A stretch of DNA of 64,000 nt from Methanobacteriota archaeon (GCA_005878515.1 VBLZ01000097.1:1-64000); one strand, 5' to 3'. Positions 1 through 8,248 are shown, numbered from the stretch's first letter. The notes: generated from the letters alone by a model not told the origin. Made by a program: numbers and translations.

Positions 1-19
1 TGATGTCGGGGACCTTCAC
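1..19 (-). CDS. Possible truncated N-terminus of a gene running off the window
   Basis: A GTG at 17-19 on the minus strand opens a frame reading MKVPDI to the edge, and a TATA-like box lies about 34 bp upstream. Such a start would suit several small archaeal proteins, for example ribosomal L44e, but six residues cannot decide it. Confidence 0.2.
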
Positions 20-52
20 CGGCGCACCCCGGTTCCGCTTACGGTCTGGGCG

Positions 53-60
53 TATTAATA
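53..60 (-). promoter_or_regulatory. TATA-like element for the truncated left-edge gene
   Basis: The sequence TATTAATA stands out as AT-rich in GC-rich surroundings. It lies 34 bp upstream of the possible GTG at 19 on the minus strand, a normal archaeal TATA-to-start spacing. Confidence 0.3.
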
Positions 61-106
61 GTCTCGTCGCCGAGAATCCGCGGGAGTGAGCCGCCGATAT
101 TCCGGC

Positions 107-253
107 TTACTTCGCAGCTCCGATTCGCATGATCGTCGTGCCGCACACGGGACACTTGCCCTTCATCGCGGGCTTGCCGTTCTTCAGCTTGACCGCGACG
201 GCGTCTTTGATCTCCCGCTTGGCACGGCACTTCACGCAATAACCTTGCACCAT
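107..253 (-). CDS. DUF5679-like single zinc-ribbon protein
   Basis: This is a 48-residue protein with two Cys pairs, YCVKC near residues 5-8 and CPVC near 34-37, separated by a Lys-rich segment (REIKDAV, KNGKPAMKG). That arrangement matches the small DUF5679-type zinc ribbons common in Archaea and some Bacteria, whose function is unknown. The frame is open further upstream, but the ATG at 253 begins the conserved MVQGYC segment and the upstream residues do not look protein-like. It is transcribed alone, away from the membrane protein gene at 391. The fold is a family inference; the cysteines are seen directly. Confidence 0.75.
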   Translation of the reverse strand: MVQGYCVKCRAKREIKDAVAVKLKNGKPAMKGKCPVCGTTIMRIGAAK

Positions 254-390
254 GGGGGAATCACCGCGGGTGGAAGGGGTGACCCCTGATAAAGTGTATG
301 GTCCCCAATTGCATTTCGACGGGAGCCGTCTCCACAATACTTTTATAATGGTACTTTGATACAACTCGCAGAATCTAGGGAGAGTTGGCT

Positions 391-795
391 ATGGCTGAAA
401 AACCGACGGCAGCGTTTGTGTTGTCTCTGATCGGCGGGATTTTCATCCTGCTGGGTGCGATTGTTGTGATGGCGATCATGTCTGCCATCGGCTCGTTCAT
501 GGTTATCGGGGGCTCTGCAGACATACTTGTCATCTACGGTGCCGTGGGCCTGATCTTCGCGATTATCGTCCTCGTCGGCGCCGTGATGTTGTGGATGAAG
601 CCGCAGCAACACGTGGCCTGGGGCGTAATCGTCCTGCTCTTTTCGCTATTCAGCATCATCAGCCTTGGCGGATTCTTCATCGGCCTCATCCTGGGCCTCG
701 TCGGTGGGATCCTGGGAATCGTCTGGAAGCCCCCGGCACCGATGGCCCCGGGAATGGCCCCGCCCATGATGCCTCCCTCGATGCCTCCGCCTTGA
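391..795 (+). CDS. Small multi-pass membrane protein with Pro/Met-rich tail
   Basis: The 134-residue product has about four hydrophobic segments, starting with FVLSLIGGIFILLGAIVV near residues 9-26, and no charged catalytic motif. The C-terminal 25 residues are Pro/Met/Ala-rich (APGMAPPMMPPSMPPP) and probably disordered on one face of the membrane. ATG at 391 is preferred over an in-frame TTG at 385. The layout resembles DUF4064-like small membrane proteins, but no family can be assigned with certainty. A second small membrane protein with a Pro-rich end follows at 949; the two may be distant paralogues. Confidence 0.6.
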   Translation: MAEKPTAAFVLSLIGGIFILLGAIVVMAIMSAIGSFMVIGGSADILVIYGAVGLIFAIIVLVGAVMLWMKPQQHVAWGVIVLLFSLFSIISLGGFFIGLILGLVGGILGIVWKPPAPMAPGMAPPMMPPSMPPP

Positions 796-948
796 ATGGT
801 TCGAGGTTCGACGAACGACGGAGGGCGTTTCGCCTTCCGTCCTCTTCCAACCCGGCGCAGCTTCACCAGGTCGCGGGTTCTCCTTTCTGAAACTCTCGTC
901 GAAGACTAGTTATCCCGTAGCCTGTTCGGACCTTCCGGAGAACGACCC

Positions 949-1347
949 GTGGCCTCCCCGCCTCCCGGTTACTACCCACCCGGCCCCTACCCGCCTCCGT
1001 CCCGGCCGATCGGCGTAACTCTCCTCGCTGTCCTCACAATCCTCCTTGGTGTCCTGATCGTCGGCCTCGGGCTCCTGTTCATCGTCGCCCCGCTGATCCT
1101 CGTCGGGGTCGGATTGCCGCTCGCCTTCGGCTTGGCCGCGGGCGTCATCGGCGCGATCGTGCTCGTATTCGGCCTCATCTGGATCGGGGTCGGCGTCGGA
1201 CTCCTCCACCTGCGCGGCTGGGCCTGGTGGCTCGCGGTCATCGTGATGGTCCTATCGATCGTGGGAAGCGTCGCGTCGCCCATCACCGCCGTGATCCCGG
1301 CTCTGATCTTGATTTACCTGATCGTTGTCCGGCATCACTTCCGATGA
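949..1347 (+). CDS. Small membrane protein with Pro/Tyr-rich N-terminus
   Basis: The 132-residue protein starts at GTG with a Pro/Tyr-rich tail (GYYPPGPYPPP) and then has about four transmembrane segments, for example VTLLAVLTILLGVLIVGLGLL near residues 23-43 and AWWLAVIVMVLSIVGSVA. There are no recognisable catalytic residues. Archaeal and actinobacterial proteins with such tails plus a four-helix bundle are mostly unassigned. It sits just upstream of the rpoK operon on the same strand but is separated from it by a TATA-like box, so it is probably a separate unit. Confidence 0.6.
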   Translation: MASPPPGYYPPGPYPPPSRPIGVTLLAVLTILLGVLIVGLGLLFIVAPLILVGVGLPLAFGLAAGVIGAIVLVFGLIWIGVGVGLLHLRGWAWWLAVIVMVLSIVGSVASPITAVIPALILIYLIVVRHHFR

Positions 1348-1364
1348 ACCGTCGCGGCAGAAAC

Positions 1365-1372
1365 CTTTTTAG
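1365..1372 (+). promoter_or_regulatory. TATA-like element of the rpoK-eno-rps2 operon
   Basis: CTTTTTAG lies about 40 bp upstream of the preferred TTG start of rpoK at 1408. A transcript starting about 26 bp downstream would begin near 1394, which argues against the alternative TTG at 1384. Confidence 0.35.
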
Positions 1373-1407
1373 CGGTCCGCACTTTGGTCGCCGCGGAGAG
1401 CACCTCG

Positions 1408-1590
1408 TTGACCTACACTCGTTTCGAGCGGGCCCGGATCATCGGGGCGCGCGCCTTGCAAATCTCGATGGGAGCCCCCACGATTACCGCGCTCGACCGA
1501 GAAGCGGACCCACTCGCCATCGCATTCCGAGAATTCTCCGCCGGGAGCTCGCCTCTGAACGTCCGGAGGTTCGCGGATGCCGTCGATTGA
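1408..1590 (+). CDS. rpoK: DNA-directed RNA polymerase subunit K (Rpb6/omega-like)
   Basis: This small subunit helps assemble and stabilise the archaeal RNA polymerase core. The 60-residue product shows the family signature TRFERARIIGARALQISMGA at residues 4-23, followed by a short acidic stretch and the DPLAIAFREF helix, ending at about the usual family length. TTG at 1408 is chosen because GGAGAG lies eight bases upstream and the resulting N-terminus matches typical RpoK; TTG at 1384 would add eight residues. The 3' end overlaps the enolase start by 14 bases, so the two are translationally linked, as in many archaeal rpoK-eno-rps2 operons. Confidence 0.9.
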   Translation: MTYTRFERARIIGARALQISMGAPTITALDREADPLAIAFREFSAGSSPLNVRRFADAVD

Positions 1591-2788
1591 CGGTGCATCG
1601 ATTCGGAAAATTCTTGACAGCCGCGGAACCGCGACAATCGAGGTCGAGATTCGCGCGGGGAATGTGACCGGCCGTGCTGCGGCACCGAGCGGCGCGAGCA
1701 CCGGAGCCCACGAGCCCAAGGCGCTGCCCGAAGGGGGCGTCGACGAAGCGATCCGGATCTTCCGAGAGTCGGTCGGTCCCGGGATTAAAGGCCGCGAGGT
1801 ATTGGATCAGGTCGGCCTCGACCGCACGTTGCGGGAGATCGATGCCACGCGGAACTTCGCCCGCATCGGCTGCAACGTCGCGACGGCCGTCTCGCTCGCG
1901 AACGCGAAGGCGGCGGCCGCTGCATCGGGCAAACCGCTGTTCCGGTATCTGGGTGGGCGGTCACGTTTGTCCGTGCCCCTTCCGCTGGGGAACGTGATTG
2001 GCGGCGGCCGCCACGCCGTCGGCGGTACGACCATCCAGGAATTCATGGTGGTGTCTCAGGGGCCGACGGTCTCGGCGAACGTTTTCACGAATGCCCGGGT
2101 TCACGGCCTGGTGCGCGACGCGCTCGCGAAGATGCTCCCCGACGCGGCCCTCGGGCGCGGGGACGAGGGAGCGTGGGTGGCGAAACTCGCGGACGAGGAG
2201 GCGCTCATCCTCCTGGCAAATGTGTGTCACGCGGCCTCGAAAGACGCCGGCTTCGCGATACAACCGGCGCTCGATCTGGCCGCCTCCGAATTCTTCCGCA
2301 ACGGGAAGTATCGGTACCGCGAACGAACGATTTCCGCCGCGGAGCAGGTCGACTTTGTGGAACGGCTCGTCCGCGATTACGGACTGTTCAGCGTCGAAGA
2401 TCCGTTCGACCAGGAGGACTTCGGTGCGTTCGCGGATCTCACCCGGCGCATCGGGGACCGATGCAAGGTCATCGGCGACGACATCTTCGTCACGAACGTG
2501 GAGCGACTCCAGCGTGGAATCGAACTGAGAGCGGGCAACGCTATCCTTATTAAGCCGAACCAAATTGGGACGCTCTCCGAGACGCGGGCCGCGGTGGACC
2601 TGGCCCACAAATCCGGGTTCGCAACCGTCATGTCGCACCGGTCCGGTGAGACGACGGACGACACGATCGCCCACCTCGCCGTGGCGTTCGGATGCCTCGG
2701 CATCAAGACGGGAGCGGTCGGCGGCGAGCGGATCGCGAAGCTCAACGAGCTCATCCGGATCGAGGAACAACTCCAGGCAGGCGTGTGA
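1577..2788 (+). CDS. eno: Enolase (phosphopyruvate hydratase)
   Basis: Enolase interconverts 2-phosphoglycerate and phosphoenolpyruvate in glycolysis and gluconeogenesis. The 403-residue protein has the N-terminal substrate loop PSGASTGAHE (residues 37-46), probable Mg ligands Asp233 (ALDLAASEF), Glu274 (SVEDPFDQED) and Asp301/302 (IGDDIFVTN), the catalytic lysine in ILIKPNQIGT near 326, and SHRSGETTDD near 353-362. The usual NGGxHAxN segment is altered to IGGGRHAVGG. It is slightly shorter than bacterial enolases (about 430). It overlaps rpoK upstream, and its TGA overlaps the rps2 ATG by one base, placing it inside a transcription/translation operon. Confidence 0.95.
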   Translation: MPSIDGASIRKILDSRGTATIEVEIRAGNVTGRAAAPSGASTGAHEPKALPEGGVDEAIRIFRESVGPGIKGREVLDQVGLDRTLREIDATRNFARIGCNVATAVSLANAKAAAAASGKPLFRYLGGRSRLSVPLPLGNVIGGGRHAVGGTTIQEFMVVSQGPTVSANVFTNARVHGLVRDALAKMLPDAALGRGDEGAWVAKLADEEALILLANVCHAASKDAGFAIQPALDLAASEFFRNGKYRYRERTISAAEQVDFVERLVRDYGLFSVEDPFDQEDFGAFADLTRRIGDRCKVIGDDIFVTNVERLQRGIELRAGNAILIKPNQIGTLSETRAAVDLAHKSGFATVMSHRSGETTDDTIAHLAVAFGCLGIKTGAVGGERIAKLNELIRIEEQLQAGV

Positions 2789-3408
2789 TGCAAGAGGAAG
2801 AACAGACGGGCGTCCAGGGATTGCTCGTCCCCGAGGACGTGTACCTGACGTCGGGCGTGCACATCGGCACCCAGCAGAAAAGCGCCGACATGAAGCCGTT
2901 CATCTACAAAGTGCGGATCGACGGCCTGTACGTCCTCGACATCAAGAAGACGGACACTCGGATCCGGGAGGCGTCGAAGTTCCTGGCGCGCTTCAAGCCG
3001 GAGAACATCCTCGTCGTCGCGGCTCGCCAGTATGGCCAGAAGCCTTCGCGGCTGTTCGCGAAGAACGTCGGAGCGAAGGTCCTCGCCGGCCGCTTCGTCC
3101 CCGGGACGCTCACGAACCCGAACCTTCCTGAATTCATGGAACCGGAGGTCCTCCTCGTGACGGATCCCGCGGCCGATCAACAGGCGTTGCGCGAAGCGCT
3201 GAACGTCGGCATCCCGGTCGTCGCCTTGTGCGATGCGAACAACGAGACGCGGGATGTCGACCTCGTCGTGCCGACGAACAACAAAGGCCGCCGGGCCCTG
3301 GCGACCGTATACTGGCTCCTGACCCGCGAGGTCTTGAAGGCGCGGGGGACCGTGAAGTCGGACGAAGGGTTTACGTCTACGATCGATGATTACGAAGCGT
3401 CCCTGTGA
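2788..3408 (+). CDS. rps2: 30S ribosomal protein S2
   Basis: S2 is a small-subunit protein that joins late in 30S assembly. The 206-residue product has the archaeal/eukaryal SA-type features LTSGVHIGTQQKSADMKPFI near residues 21-40, the DLKKT-like segment LDIKKTDTRIREA, and VALCDANNETRDVDLVVPTN near residues 147-166, where S2 proteins have their nucleotide-like DTN motif. The ATG at 2788 overlaps the enolase stop (TGATG). The memo gene follows 12 bases later, a common archaeal arrangement. Confidence 0.95.
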   Translation: MQEEEQTGVQGLLVPEDVYLTSGVHIGTQQKSADMKPFIYKVRIDGLYVLDIKKTDTRIREASKFLARFKPENILVVAARQYGQKPSRLFAKNVGAKVLAGRFVPGTLTNPNLPEFMEPEVLLVTDPAADQQALREALNVGIPVVALCDANNETRDVDLVVPTNNKGRRALATVYWLLTREVLKARGTVKSDEGFTSTIDDYEASL

Positions 3409-3420
3409 CGGGCGCCGTTT

Positions 3421-4284
3421 ATGCGGTATCCGGCGGTGGCGGGAGCTTTCTATGAGCGTTCGCGCGACGCTCTCCTCCGCGAGATCAAGGAATGCTACAC
3501 CCACCCGCTTGGTCCCGGTCGTCCTGCAGAGGTCCGCGCGGGTCCGCGCCGTTTGGTCGGTCTCGTCGTCCCCCATGCCGGTTACGTGTACTCCGGGCCG
3601 GTCGCGGCGCATAGTTACGCCGCCCTGGCCGCCGACGGTTGGCCCCAGTCATTCGTGATCTTCGGCCCGAACCACCGTGGACAGGGCGCGCCGCTCGCCC
3701 TGACGGAACACGATTGGCAGACGCCCCTCGGGACCGCAATGGCTGACAAGAGTCTCCACGACGCCCTCTCAAAGCCCCCGCTCGAGGAGGACATCCTCGC
3801 CCATCGCGACGAGCACAGCATCGAGGTCCAGCTCCCGTTTCTTCAGCAGCTTTCCGACGCGGTCCGTTTCGTCCCGATCTGCATGGCCTTCCAGGAGTAC
3901 GATCTCGCAGCGGAGGTCGGGGATCTCGTCGCCCAGACCATCCGGGGGAAAGACGTCCTCCTGATTGCGTCCTCGGATTTCACGCACGTCGGCTCGCAGT
4001 ACTTTCAGATCGCCCCGGCGGGCGTCACGGCCCCCGCATTCGCGAAGGGGCAGGACGCGAAAGCGATTGAGCAGATCCTCGCCCTCGATCCGAAGCATTT
4101 CGCCGCGAAGGTTGCGCAGGACGACATCTCGATGTGCGGGTACGGGGCGGTCACCGCCATGCTGACCGCCGCGAAGGTCCTCGGTGCGACGGAGGCGAAG
4201 CTCCTGAAGTACGCCACCTCGAGCGACGTGAGTCGCGATACGAAGATGGCGGTCGGATACGGTGCGATCGCGGTCTACCGCTGA
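3421..4284 (+). CDS. MEMO1 / AmmeMemoRadiSam system protein B family
   Basis: The 287-residue product belongs to the MEMO family, related in fold to extradiol dioxygenases. Visible conserved parts are the N-terminal RYPAVAGAFY, the His-containing PHAGYVYSG (about residues 51-59), VIFGPNHRG and IASSDFTHVG, which supply the putative metal-site histidines. Its substrate in Archaea is unknown; a role in redox chemistry together with radical-SAM and AMMECR1 proteins is a family-level proposal, and neither partner is in this window. It ends the rpoK-eno-rps2 operon and its last ten bases overlap the convergent cutA gene. Confidence 0.88.
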   Translation: MRYPAVAGAFYERSRDALLREIKECYTHPLGPGRPAEVRAGPRRLVGLVVPHAGYVYSGPVAAHSYAALAADGWPQSFVIFGPNHRGQGAPLALTEHDWQTPLGTAMADKSLHDALSKPPLEEDILAHRDEHSIEVQLPFLQQLSDAVRFVPICMAFQEYDLAAEVGDLVAQTIRGKDVLLIASSDFTHVGSQYFQIAPAGVTAPAFAKGQDAKAIEQILALDPKHFAAKVAQDDISMCGYGAVTAMLTAAKVLGATEAKLLKYATSSDVSRDTKMAVGYGAIAVYR

Positions 4285-4607
4285 GCGGTCTCCGCGTCGA
4301 TCCAGTCAAGATACGCCTGCCATCCAGGTCCCATCGGGTACGACACGATGCACGGCACCTGCGCCGGATGGACGCTTCGGACCGCGGCCATCAGTTTCCG
4401 CACGAGCGACCGCCGGGTCTTGAAGATGATGACGAACTCGCTCGTCTCCTCCTGCGTTCCCTCCCACCAGTACCTCGATTCGACCGGCCAATAGTTGGCG
4501 CATGCCGCGAGCCGTCGCTCGACGACGACCCGGGCGATCGTCCGGGCAGTCTCGCGGTCCGGCGCGGTCACGTAGGCCATTGCGTGCGGAATCCGTCGAC
4601 GGGCCAT
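4275..4607 (-). CDS. cutA: CutA-type divalent-cation tolerance protein
   Basis: CutA is a small trimeric ferredoxin-like protein linked to divalent-metal tolerance and perhaps signalling. The 110-residue product shows the family pattern MAYVTAPDRETARTIA, then LAACANYWPVESRYWWEG, EFVIIFKTRRSLVRKL and VPCIVSYPM, matching the CutA core almost end to end. ATG at 4607 is annotated; ATG at 4580 would give 101 residues and also fits the family. The gene converges on and slightly overlaps the MEMO gene, and it points away from the gene at 4700. Confidence 0.92.
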   Translation of the reverse strand: MARRRIPHAMAYVTAPDRETARTIARVVVERRLAACANYWPVESRYWWEGTQEETSEFVIIFKTRRSLVRKLMAAVRSVHPAQVPCIVSYPMGPGWQAYLDWIDAETAQR

Positions 4608-4699
4608 CCGATTCGCTCCTCCCTCCGCTATCAGGGTCAGGAACAGGAATGGGTTCGACGGCCTTTTATCTGGTGGTCCTCGTGTGCGAGACGTTCCGA

Positions 4700-5083
4700 A
4701 TGCCCGTTGTGACGATGTCCGAAATGGTGGCCGCCCTCCGGGCCACGGTGGGGAAGCGGGGGATGCCGGAAGAAGACCTCCGGGCCCTCGCCGACTACCT
4801 CATGTCGTTCTTCGGATTCGAGACGGAAGCGATCGACAACAACCTGGACGTCGCCGACCGCGACGTGTTCTACATGCTCGAGGAGGAAGGCCTCCTCACG
4901 ACCCGCCAAGAAGAGGTCATGATCAAGAAAGGCAAGATGTGGCGGATCCACTATTGGATCCTGCGCGTCGAGCGGATCAAGGCCTTCGCCAAGCCACAAC
5001 GGCCGAAGACGGATGGCGATGCGTTCGCGGTGTACAACACGTTGCCAGACGACATCTGGACGCGGCAATTGCCAGCGAGATAG
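4700..5083 (+). CDS. DUF6015-like conserved archaeal protein
   Basis: The 127-residue protein has a helical N-terminal half (MSEMVAALRATVG, DLRALADYLMSFFGFE) and a winged-helix-like second half with the run RDVFYMLEEEGLLTTRQEEV and then KMWRIHYWILR. This matches DUF6015-type proteins that I associate with Thermoplasmatota. The acidic/aromatic core and the MLEEEGLL segment suggest a small DNA- or RNA-binding or adaptor protein, but its function is unknown. ATG at 4700 is used because the open frame upstream overlaps cutA in antisense and looks random. A membrane protease gene follows on the same strand. Confidence 0.72.
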   Translation: MPVVTMSEMVAALRATVGKRGMPEEDLRALADYLMSFFGFETEAIDNNLDVADRDVFYMLEEEGLLTTRQEEVMIKKGKMWRIHYWILRVERIKAFAKPQRPKTDGDAFAVYNTLPDDIWTRQLPAR

Positions 5084-5119
5084 ATTGAAATAGCCCAGAA
5101 GGTTCGTTTGGAGCCGCGC

Positions 5120-6457
5120 ATGGCCCTTCTGGACTCTCTCCTCATCGCGGGGGCCGCGATTGTCCTCTGGTCTCTGCTGCTCTATGTGCTCCAGAAGCGA
5201 GGGCTCCTCGAACGGCGGGGCCTCGCCCCTTCTCCCCCGCCCGCGGGTCCGTTCCTCATGTGGAAGACCCTTAGGGGCCGCCAGCTGATCGACCGACTCG
5301 CGCGGCCGAAACGATTCTGGCGGTTGTTCGGCGACATCGCGATCGTCCTGGTGGCCCTGACGATGCTCGGCACGACGGCCCTCCTCGCGTGGGAGGCGAC
5401 GCTCGTCCAGAACGCGGCGATCCGAAACAACCCGCCGTCCCCCGAGACCCTCCTCGGCCTACCCGGCATCAACCCGATCATCCCCCTGGGATACGGCATC
5501 CTCGGCCTGGCCGTCGCCATTATCCTCCACGAGTTCTCGCACGGGATCCTGTCTCGCGTTGCAAACATCAAGATCCGCTCCCTCGGGCTGATTTTCCTGA
5601 TCTTCCCGATCGGGGCGTTCGTCGAACCGGACGAGGACGAGCTCCGCGCACTCCCGCGTCGCGAACGCGGGCGCCTCTACGCAGTCGGGCCGGCGACGAA
5701 CGTCTTGCTGGCGGTCCTGTTCGCCACGCTCTTCTCGACGCTCATCCTGACCTCGGTCGCGCCGGTCCACGATGGAGTGGGGATCGTCGGATTCACGACG
5801 AACTCCCCTGCGGGCACCGCCGGAATGCAGGCCAACACCGTGATCACGTCGATCAACAACACACCGGTGCACACGTACAACGAGTTCGTTGCTGCGCTCG
5901 GGGCGGTGCTGCCGAACGCTACCGTTCCGATTCAGGCGTACGATCCTGCCACACGCACTTTTTCGAACTTTAGCGTCGCCACGCAATGGAACCCGACGAC
6001 GAAACGGGCGCTGCTAGGAATCTATGCGTTCGACGTTAGCACCGACTACTATCATCCGCTCACGAACCCGGACAAGTTCGGCGGCGTGACCAGGGCGATC
6101 CTCGCCTACATCTCGTTGCCCTTCTCCGGTTACTCGCCGATCGACGAGCCCGCGACCCACTTCTATCAAATCCAAGGGCCCGCTGCTTTAATTCCCGCAT
6201 CGCTCTTCTGGCTCTTCGCGAACGCGTTGTACTGGCTCTTCTGGCTGAACTTGATGCTCGGAGCGACGAACGCCCTGCCCGCGGTCCCCCTCGATGGCGG
6301 CTACTTGTTCAAAGACGGAATCGAAGGACTCGTCTCCCGCCTGCGAAAAGGGATTCCCACGGAGCAGCGGGATCGCATCGTCCGGGGCGTGAGCTACACC
6401 TTTGCGTTCCTGATCCTCGGACTCGTCCTCTGGCAGTTGATCGGACCGCGTATCTGA
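5120..6457 (+). CDS. Site-2 protease family intramembrane metalloprotease (M50) with PDZ domain
   Basis: The 445-residue protein has several membrane segments and the zinc-binding motif ILHEFSHGILSR near residues 136-147. A PDZ-like domain follows around residues 215-280 (GIVGFTTNSPAGTAGMQ, VITSINNTPVHTYNEF), and the second active-site motif NALPAVPLDGGYLF is near residues 385-398. This is the organisation of archaeal S2P homologues that cleave membrane-anchored substrates. TTG at 5108 is also in frame, but ATG at 5120 is preferred. Its substrate is not evident. The gene ends two bases before the convergent small membrane gene at 6460. Confidence 0.9.
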   Translation: MALLDSLLIAGAAIVLWSLLLYVLQKRGLLERRGLAPSPPPAGPFLMWKTLRGRQLIDRLARPKRFWRLFGDIAIVLVALTMLGTTALLAWEATLVQNAAIRNNPPSPETLLGLPGINPIIPLGYGILGLAVAIILHEFSHGILSRVANIKIRSLGLIFLIFPIGAFVEPDEDELRALPRRERGRLYAVGPATNVLLAVLFATLFSTLILTSVAPVHDGVGIVGFTTNSPAGTAGMQANTVITSINNTPVHTYNEFVAALGAVLPNATVPIQAYDPATRTFSNFSVATQWNPTTKRALLGIYAFDVSTDYYHPLTNPDKFGGVTRAILAYISLPFSGYSPIDEPATHFYQIQGPAALIPASLFWLFANALYWLFWLNLMLGATNALPAVPLDGGYLFKDGIEGLVSRLRKGIPTEQRDRIVRGVSYTFAFLILGLVLWQLIGPRI

Positions 6458-6459
6458 GA

Positions 6460-6783
6460 TCACGGATGGCCGGCTTCGGAAGCCACGAGCCCGACGACGC
6501 CGCTGACGATCGCGAGGATCGCGCCCGTGGTGCTCAGCGAGAGGAGGATTGCCACGATTCCCAGGATGATGTTGACGATCCCGCCCGAACTGTACTTGCC
6601 GCGGTAGATGAGCAGGCTTCCCACAAGGATCGCGATCCCAAGGAGGGCGGCGACGCCCGCGTTCAAGATCCGGTTGAGGTCCAAGTTCCCCCGCCCGAGA
6701 TCGAGGGCGTTGACCAGGATGAGCAGCCCGGCGATCAACCCGATGAGCATCGCGAGCAAGGCGAGGACTCGCTTCTCCGTCAT
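6460..6783 (-). CDS. Small four-helix membrane protein
   Basis: The 107-residue product consists almost wholly of four hydrophobic segments, beginning MTEKRVLALLAMLIGLIAGL, with short polar turns (DLGRGNLDLN, YRGKYSSGG) and a Gly-rich last helix. No family motif or catalytic residue is visible. The ATG at 6783 is chosen because everything upstream in frame is low-complexity Arg/Gly translation. It lies downstream of the GNAT gene on the same strand (26-base gap) and is probably co-transcribed with it. Its stop lies two bases from the stop of the convergent protease gene. Confidence 0.6.
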   Translation of the reverse strand: MTEKRVLALLAMLIGLIAGLLILVNALDLGRGNLDLNRILNAGVAALLGIAILVGSLLIYRGKYSSGGIVNIILGIVAILLSLSTTGAILAIVSGVVGLVASEAGHP

Positions 6784-6809
6784 GCCGCTCGAGAAGGGAT
6801 GAACCGCCT

Positions 6810-7664
6810 TCAGCCTTTCTCCAGGCCTCCGGCCGCCCAGATCCCGGCCGGGTCTCCAGGGAAATCGTTCGCCCCCCACCACATGCGAAGCGCGCGGAAC
6901 ACTTCCTCGAATCCGGCTCCACGTACGAACTCCAACAACGCCCGGTTTTGAGAGGGACCGCTCAGAGCAACCTCCGAGGAACCGGCCGCCCGGACGAGGG
7001 CATGAAAGAGATCCTGCGCGACCCCGGTGACCGCCGGCTCGACGACCCACGGGCCGATTTCACAGGCGTCCCCGGAGGGATTTCCGACGATGAATCCCTT
7101 CGGCCGGCCTCCGCGTTCGGCCACCAGGAATGTGTGGGCAAATTCCGAGGCAAGACGGGCCAGGAGAGCCTGGCGGTTCGCACCGAAGTACTTCGCATCC
7201 ATTCGCGCAAGGCCAGCTAGATCGTCTTCGCGAATCGGACGAATCGCGCGAACCTTCTCTGCTGCGGAGGCCGGACCATGCCAACGGATGACCTCGTACT
7301 CGCGATGAAATTCGAGGCGCTCGTAAAACGGGATCGCGTTGAGGTACGCGTTCAGACGCACGGTCCGCACCCCCGTGGCTTGAAGGTGTGCGAGGGTGGC
7401 TTCCATCAGCTCCTTCCCGACGCCCTTTCCCCGCAACTCCGGCGCGACAATGACCGCGCCCAGGAAGGCGAGGCCATCATAGGTCGTGGTGGTGAGGACC
7501 CCGACCACACGTCCGTCGCGCTCCGCGGCGAAGCATCCGTTGGGGGACAGGGCGAGCAACCGCCGGAAGTCCTCGCGCGTGTAGCCCCACGCCTCGAGGT
7601 CCGTCAGGGCGATGGCTGCGTCGATGTCCCGCTCTTCGAGTCTCCGGATCCGCGTGCCTTCCAC
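6810..7664 (-). CDS. GNAT-family acetyltransferase with two GNAT-like domains
   Basis: From a GTG start at 7664 the product is 284 residues. The N-terminal domain has the acetyl-CoA site pattern VIVAPELRGKGVGKELME around residues 76-93 (R-G-K-G-V-G is the R/QxxGxG motif). The C-terminal half, from about residue 150, resembles the YitH/HolE-type second domain (GFIVGNPSGDACEIGPWVVEP). The substrate is unknown; small metabolites or antibiotics are typical of such tandem enzymes. The start lies 61 bases inside the preceding Cys-rich gene, so the N-terminal boundary is uncertain, but the first beta strand (TRIRRLEERD) begins right after the GTG. Confidence 0.82.
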   Translation of the reverse strand: MEGTRIRRLEERDIDAAIALTDLEAWGYTREDFRRLLALSPNGCFAAERDGRVVGVLTTTTYDGLAFLGAVIVAPELRGKGVGKELMEATLAHLQATGVRTVRLNAYLNAIPFYERLEFHREYEVIRWHGPASAAEKVRAIRPIREDDLAGLARMDAKYFGANRQALLARLASEFAHTFLVAERGGRPKGFIVGNPSGDACEIGPWVVEPAVTGVAQDLFHALVRAAGSSEVALSGPSQNRALLEFVRGAGFEEVFRALRMWWGANDFPGDPAGIWAAGGLEKG

Positions 7665-7858
7665 AACTTCACCCGTTGTTCGAGTTCCTCCGGCTCGTCG
7701 CATTCGTGGTATCCGTAGGTCACATAGCGTTTGTCCTTGCGACGATGCTTGTACATGCAGGGGCCATATTCGTCGTCTTCCTGGCCATACCACTTGTCGC
7801 AGTCCTTGCACAGATGGGGCGACGGCAGCTGGCCTTGCAGGGCCTTCGCGGACTCCAA
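7604..7858 (-). CDS. Small Cys-containing protein, unknown function
   Basis: The 84-residue product has an LCKDCDKWYGQEDDEYGPCM segment near residues 17-36 and a YVTYGYHECDEPEEL segment near residues 46-60. Four cysteines with acidic spacing suggest a small zinc site. The C-terminal 25 residues are Ser/Gly-rich. The start is TTG at 7858, with GGAG about 12 bases upstream. I do not recognise a named family, although the composition is clearly protein-like. It overlaps the following GNAT gene by 61 bases in a different frame, so one of the two boundaries may be shorter than given. Confidence 0.6.
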   Translation of the reverse strand: MESAKALQGQLPSPHLCKDCDKWYGQEDDEYGPCMYKHRRKDKRYVTYGYHECDEPEELEQRVKLWKARGSGDSKSGTSTQPSP

Positions 7859-7900
7859 GCTATCTCACGTCTCCGACGGGTCGATTGGCAGTCCATTCCG

Positions 7901-8248
7901 TCAGAGATGCGCGCCGACGAAACCCAGGAGCCCTGCCCCGAGGACCACGATCGCCGGAACGCCGAGACCCGCGAAGAACATGATCGCGCCGACGACGCCG
8001 CATACGATCGAGGCCAGATTCATCCGAGCCCGCGGAAAAAGGATGCCGAGGGAACTTCGGTAGATCCGTCGACCCGCGATCACCGCGCCGAGGCCCGTGA
8101 TCCCATGCAAGAAGCGGAGGACCGTGGAGGCGTTCGAGCCGAGGGCGGCCCAGATCGCCAACGCCCCTCCCGCGACCGCGAGCAGGAGCGCGCCCACCCC
8201 GAAGGATTGACGCACCCTCGCGGACCATCCGAAGATGCGGGCAAACAT
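7901..8248 (-). CDS. Small membrane protein, unknown function
   Basis: The 115-residue product begins with a short basic segment (MFARIFGWSARVRQSF) followed by a strong hydrophobic helix (GALLLAVAGGALAIWAALG), a polar stretch with RRIYRS, and two further helices (ASIVCGVVGAIMFFAGLG and VPAIVVLGAGLLGFVG). It is probably an inner-membrane protein with a cytoplasmic N-terminus by the positive-inside rule. No family is recognised. It is the first gene in a minus-strand group with the Cys-rich and GNAT genes, 60 bases downstream of infB. Confidence 0.55.
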   Translation of the reverse strand: MFARIFGWSARVRQSFGVGALLLAVAGGALAIWAALGSNASTVLRFLHGITGLGAVIAGRRIYRSSLGILFPRARMNLASIVCGVVGAIMFFAGLGVPAIVVLGAGLLGFVGAHL

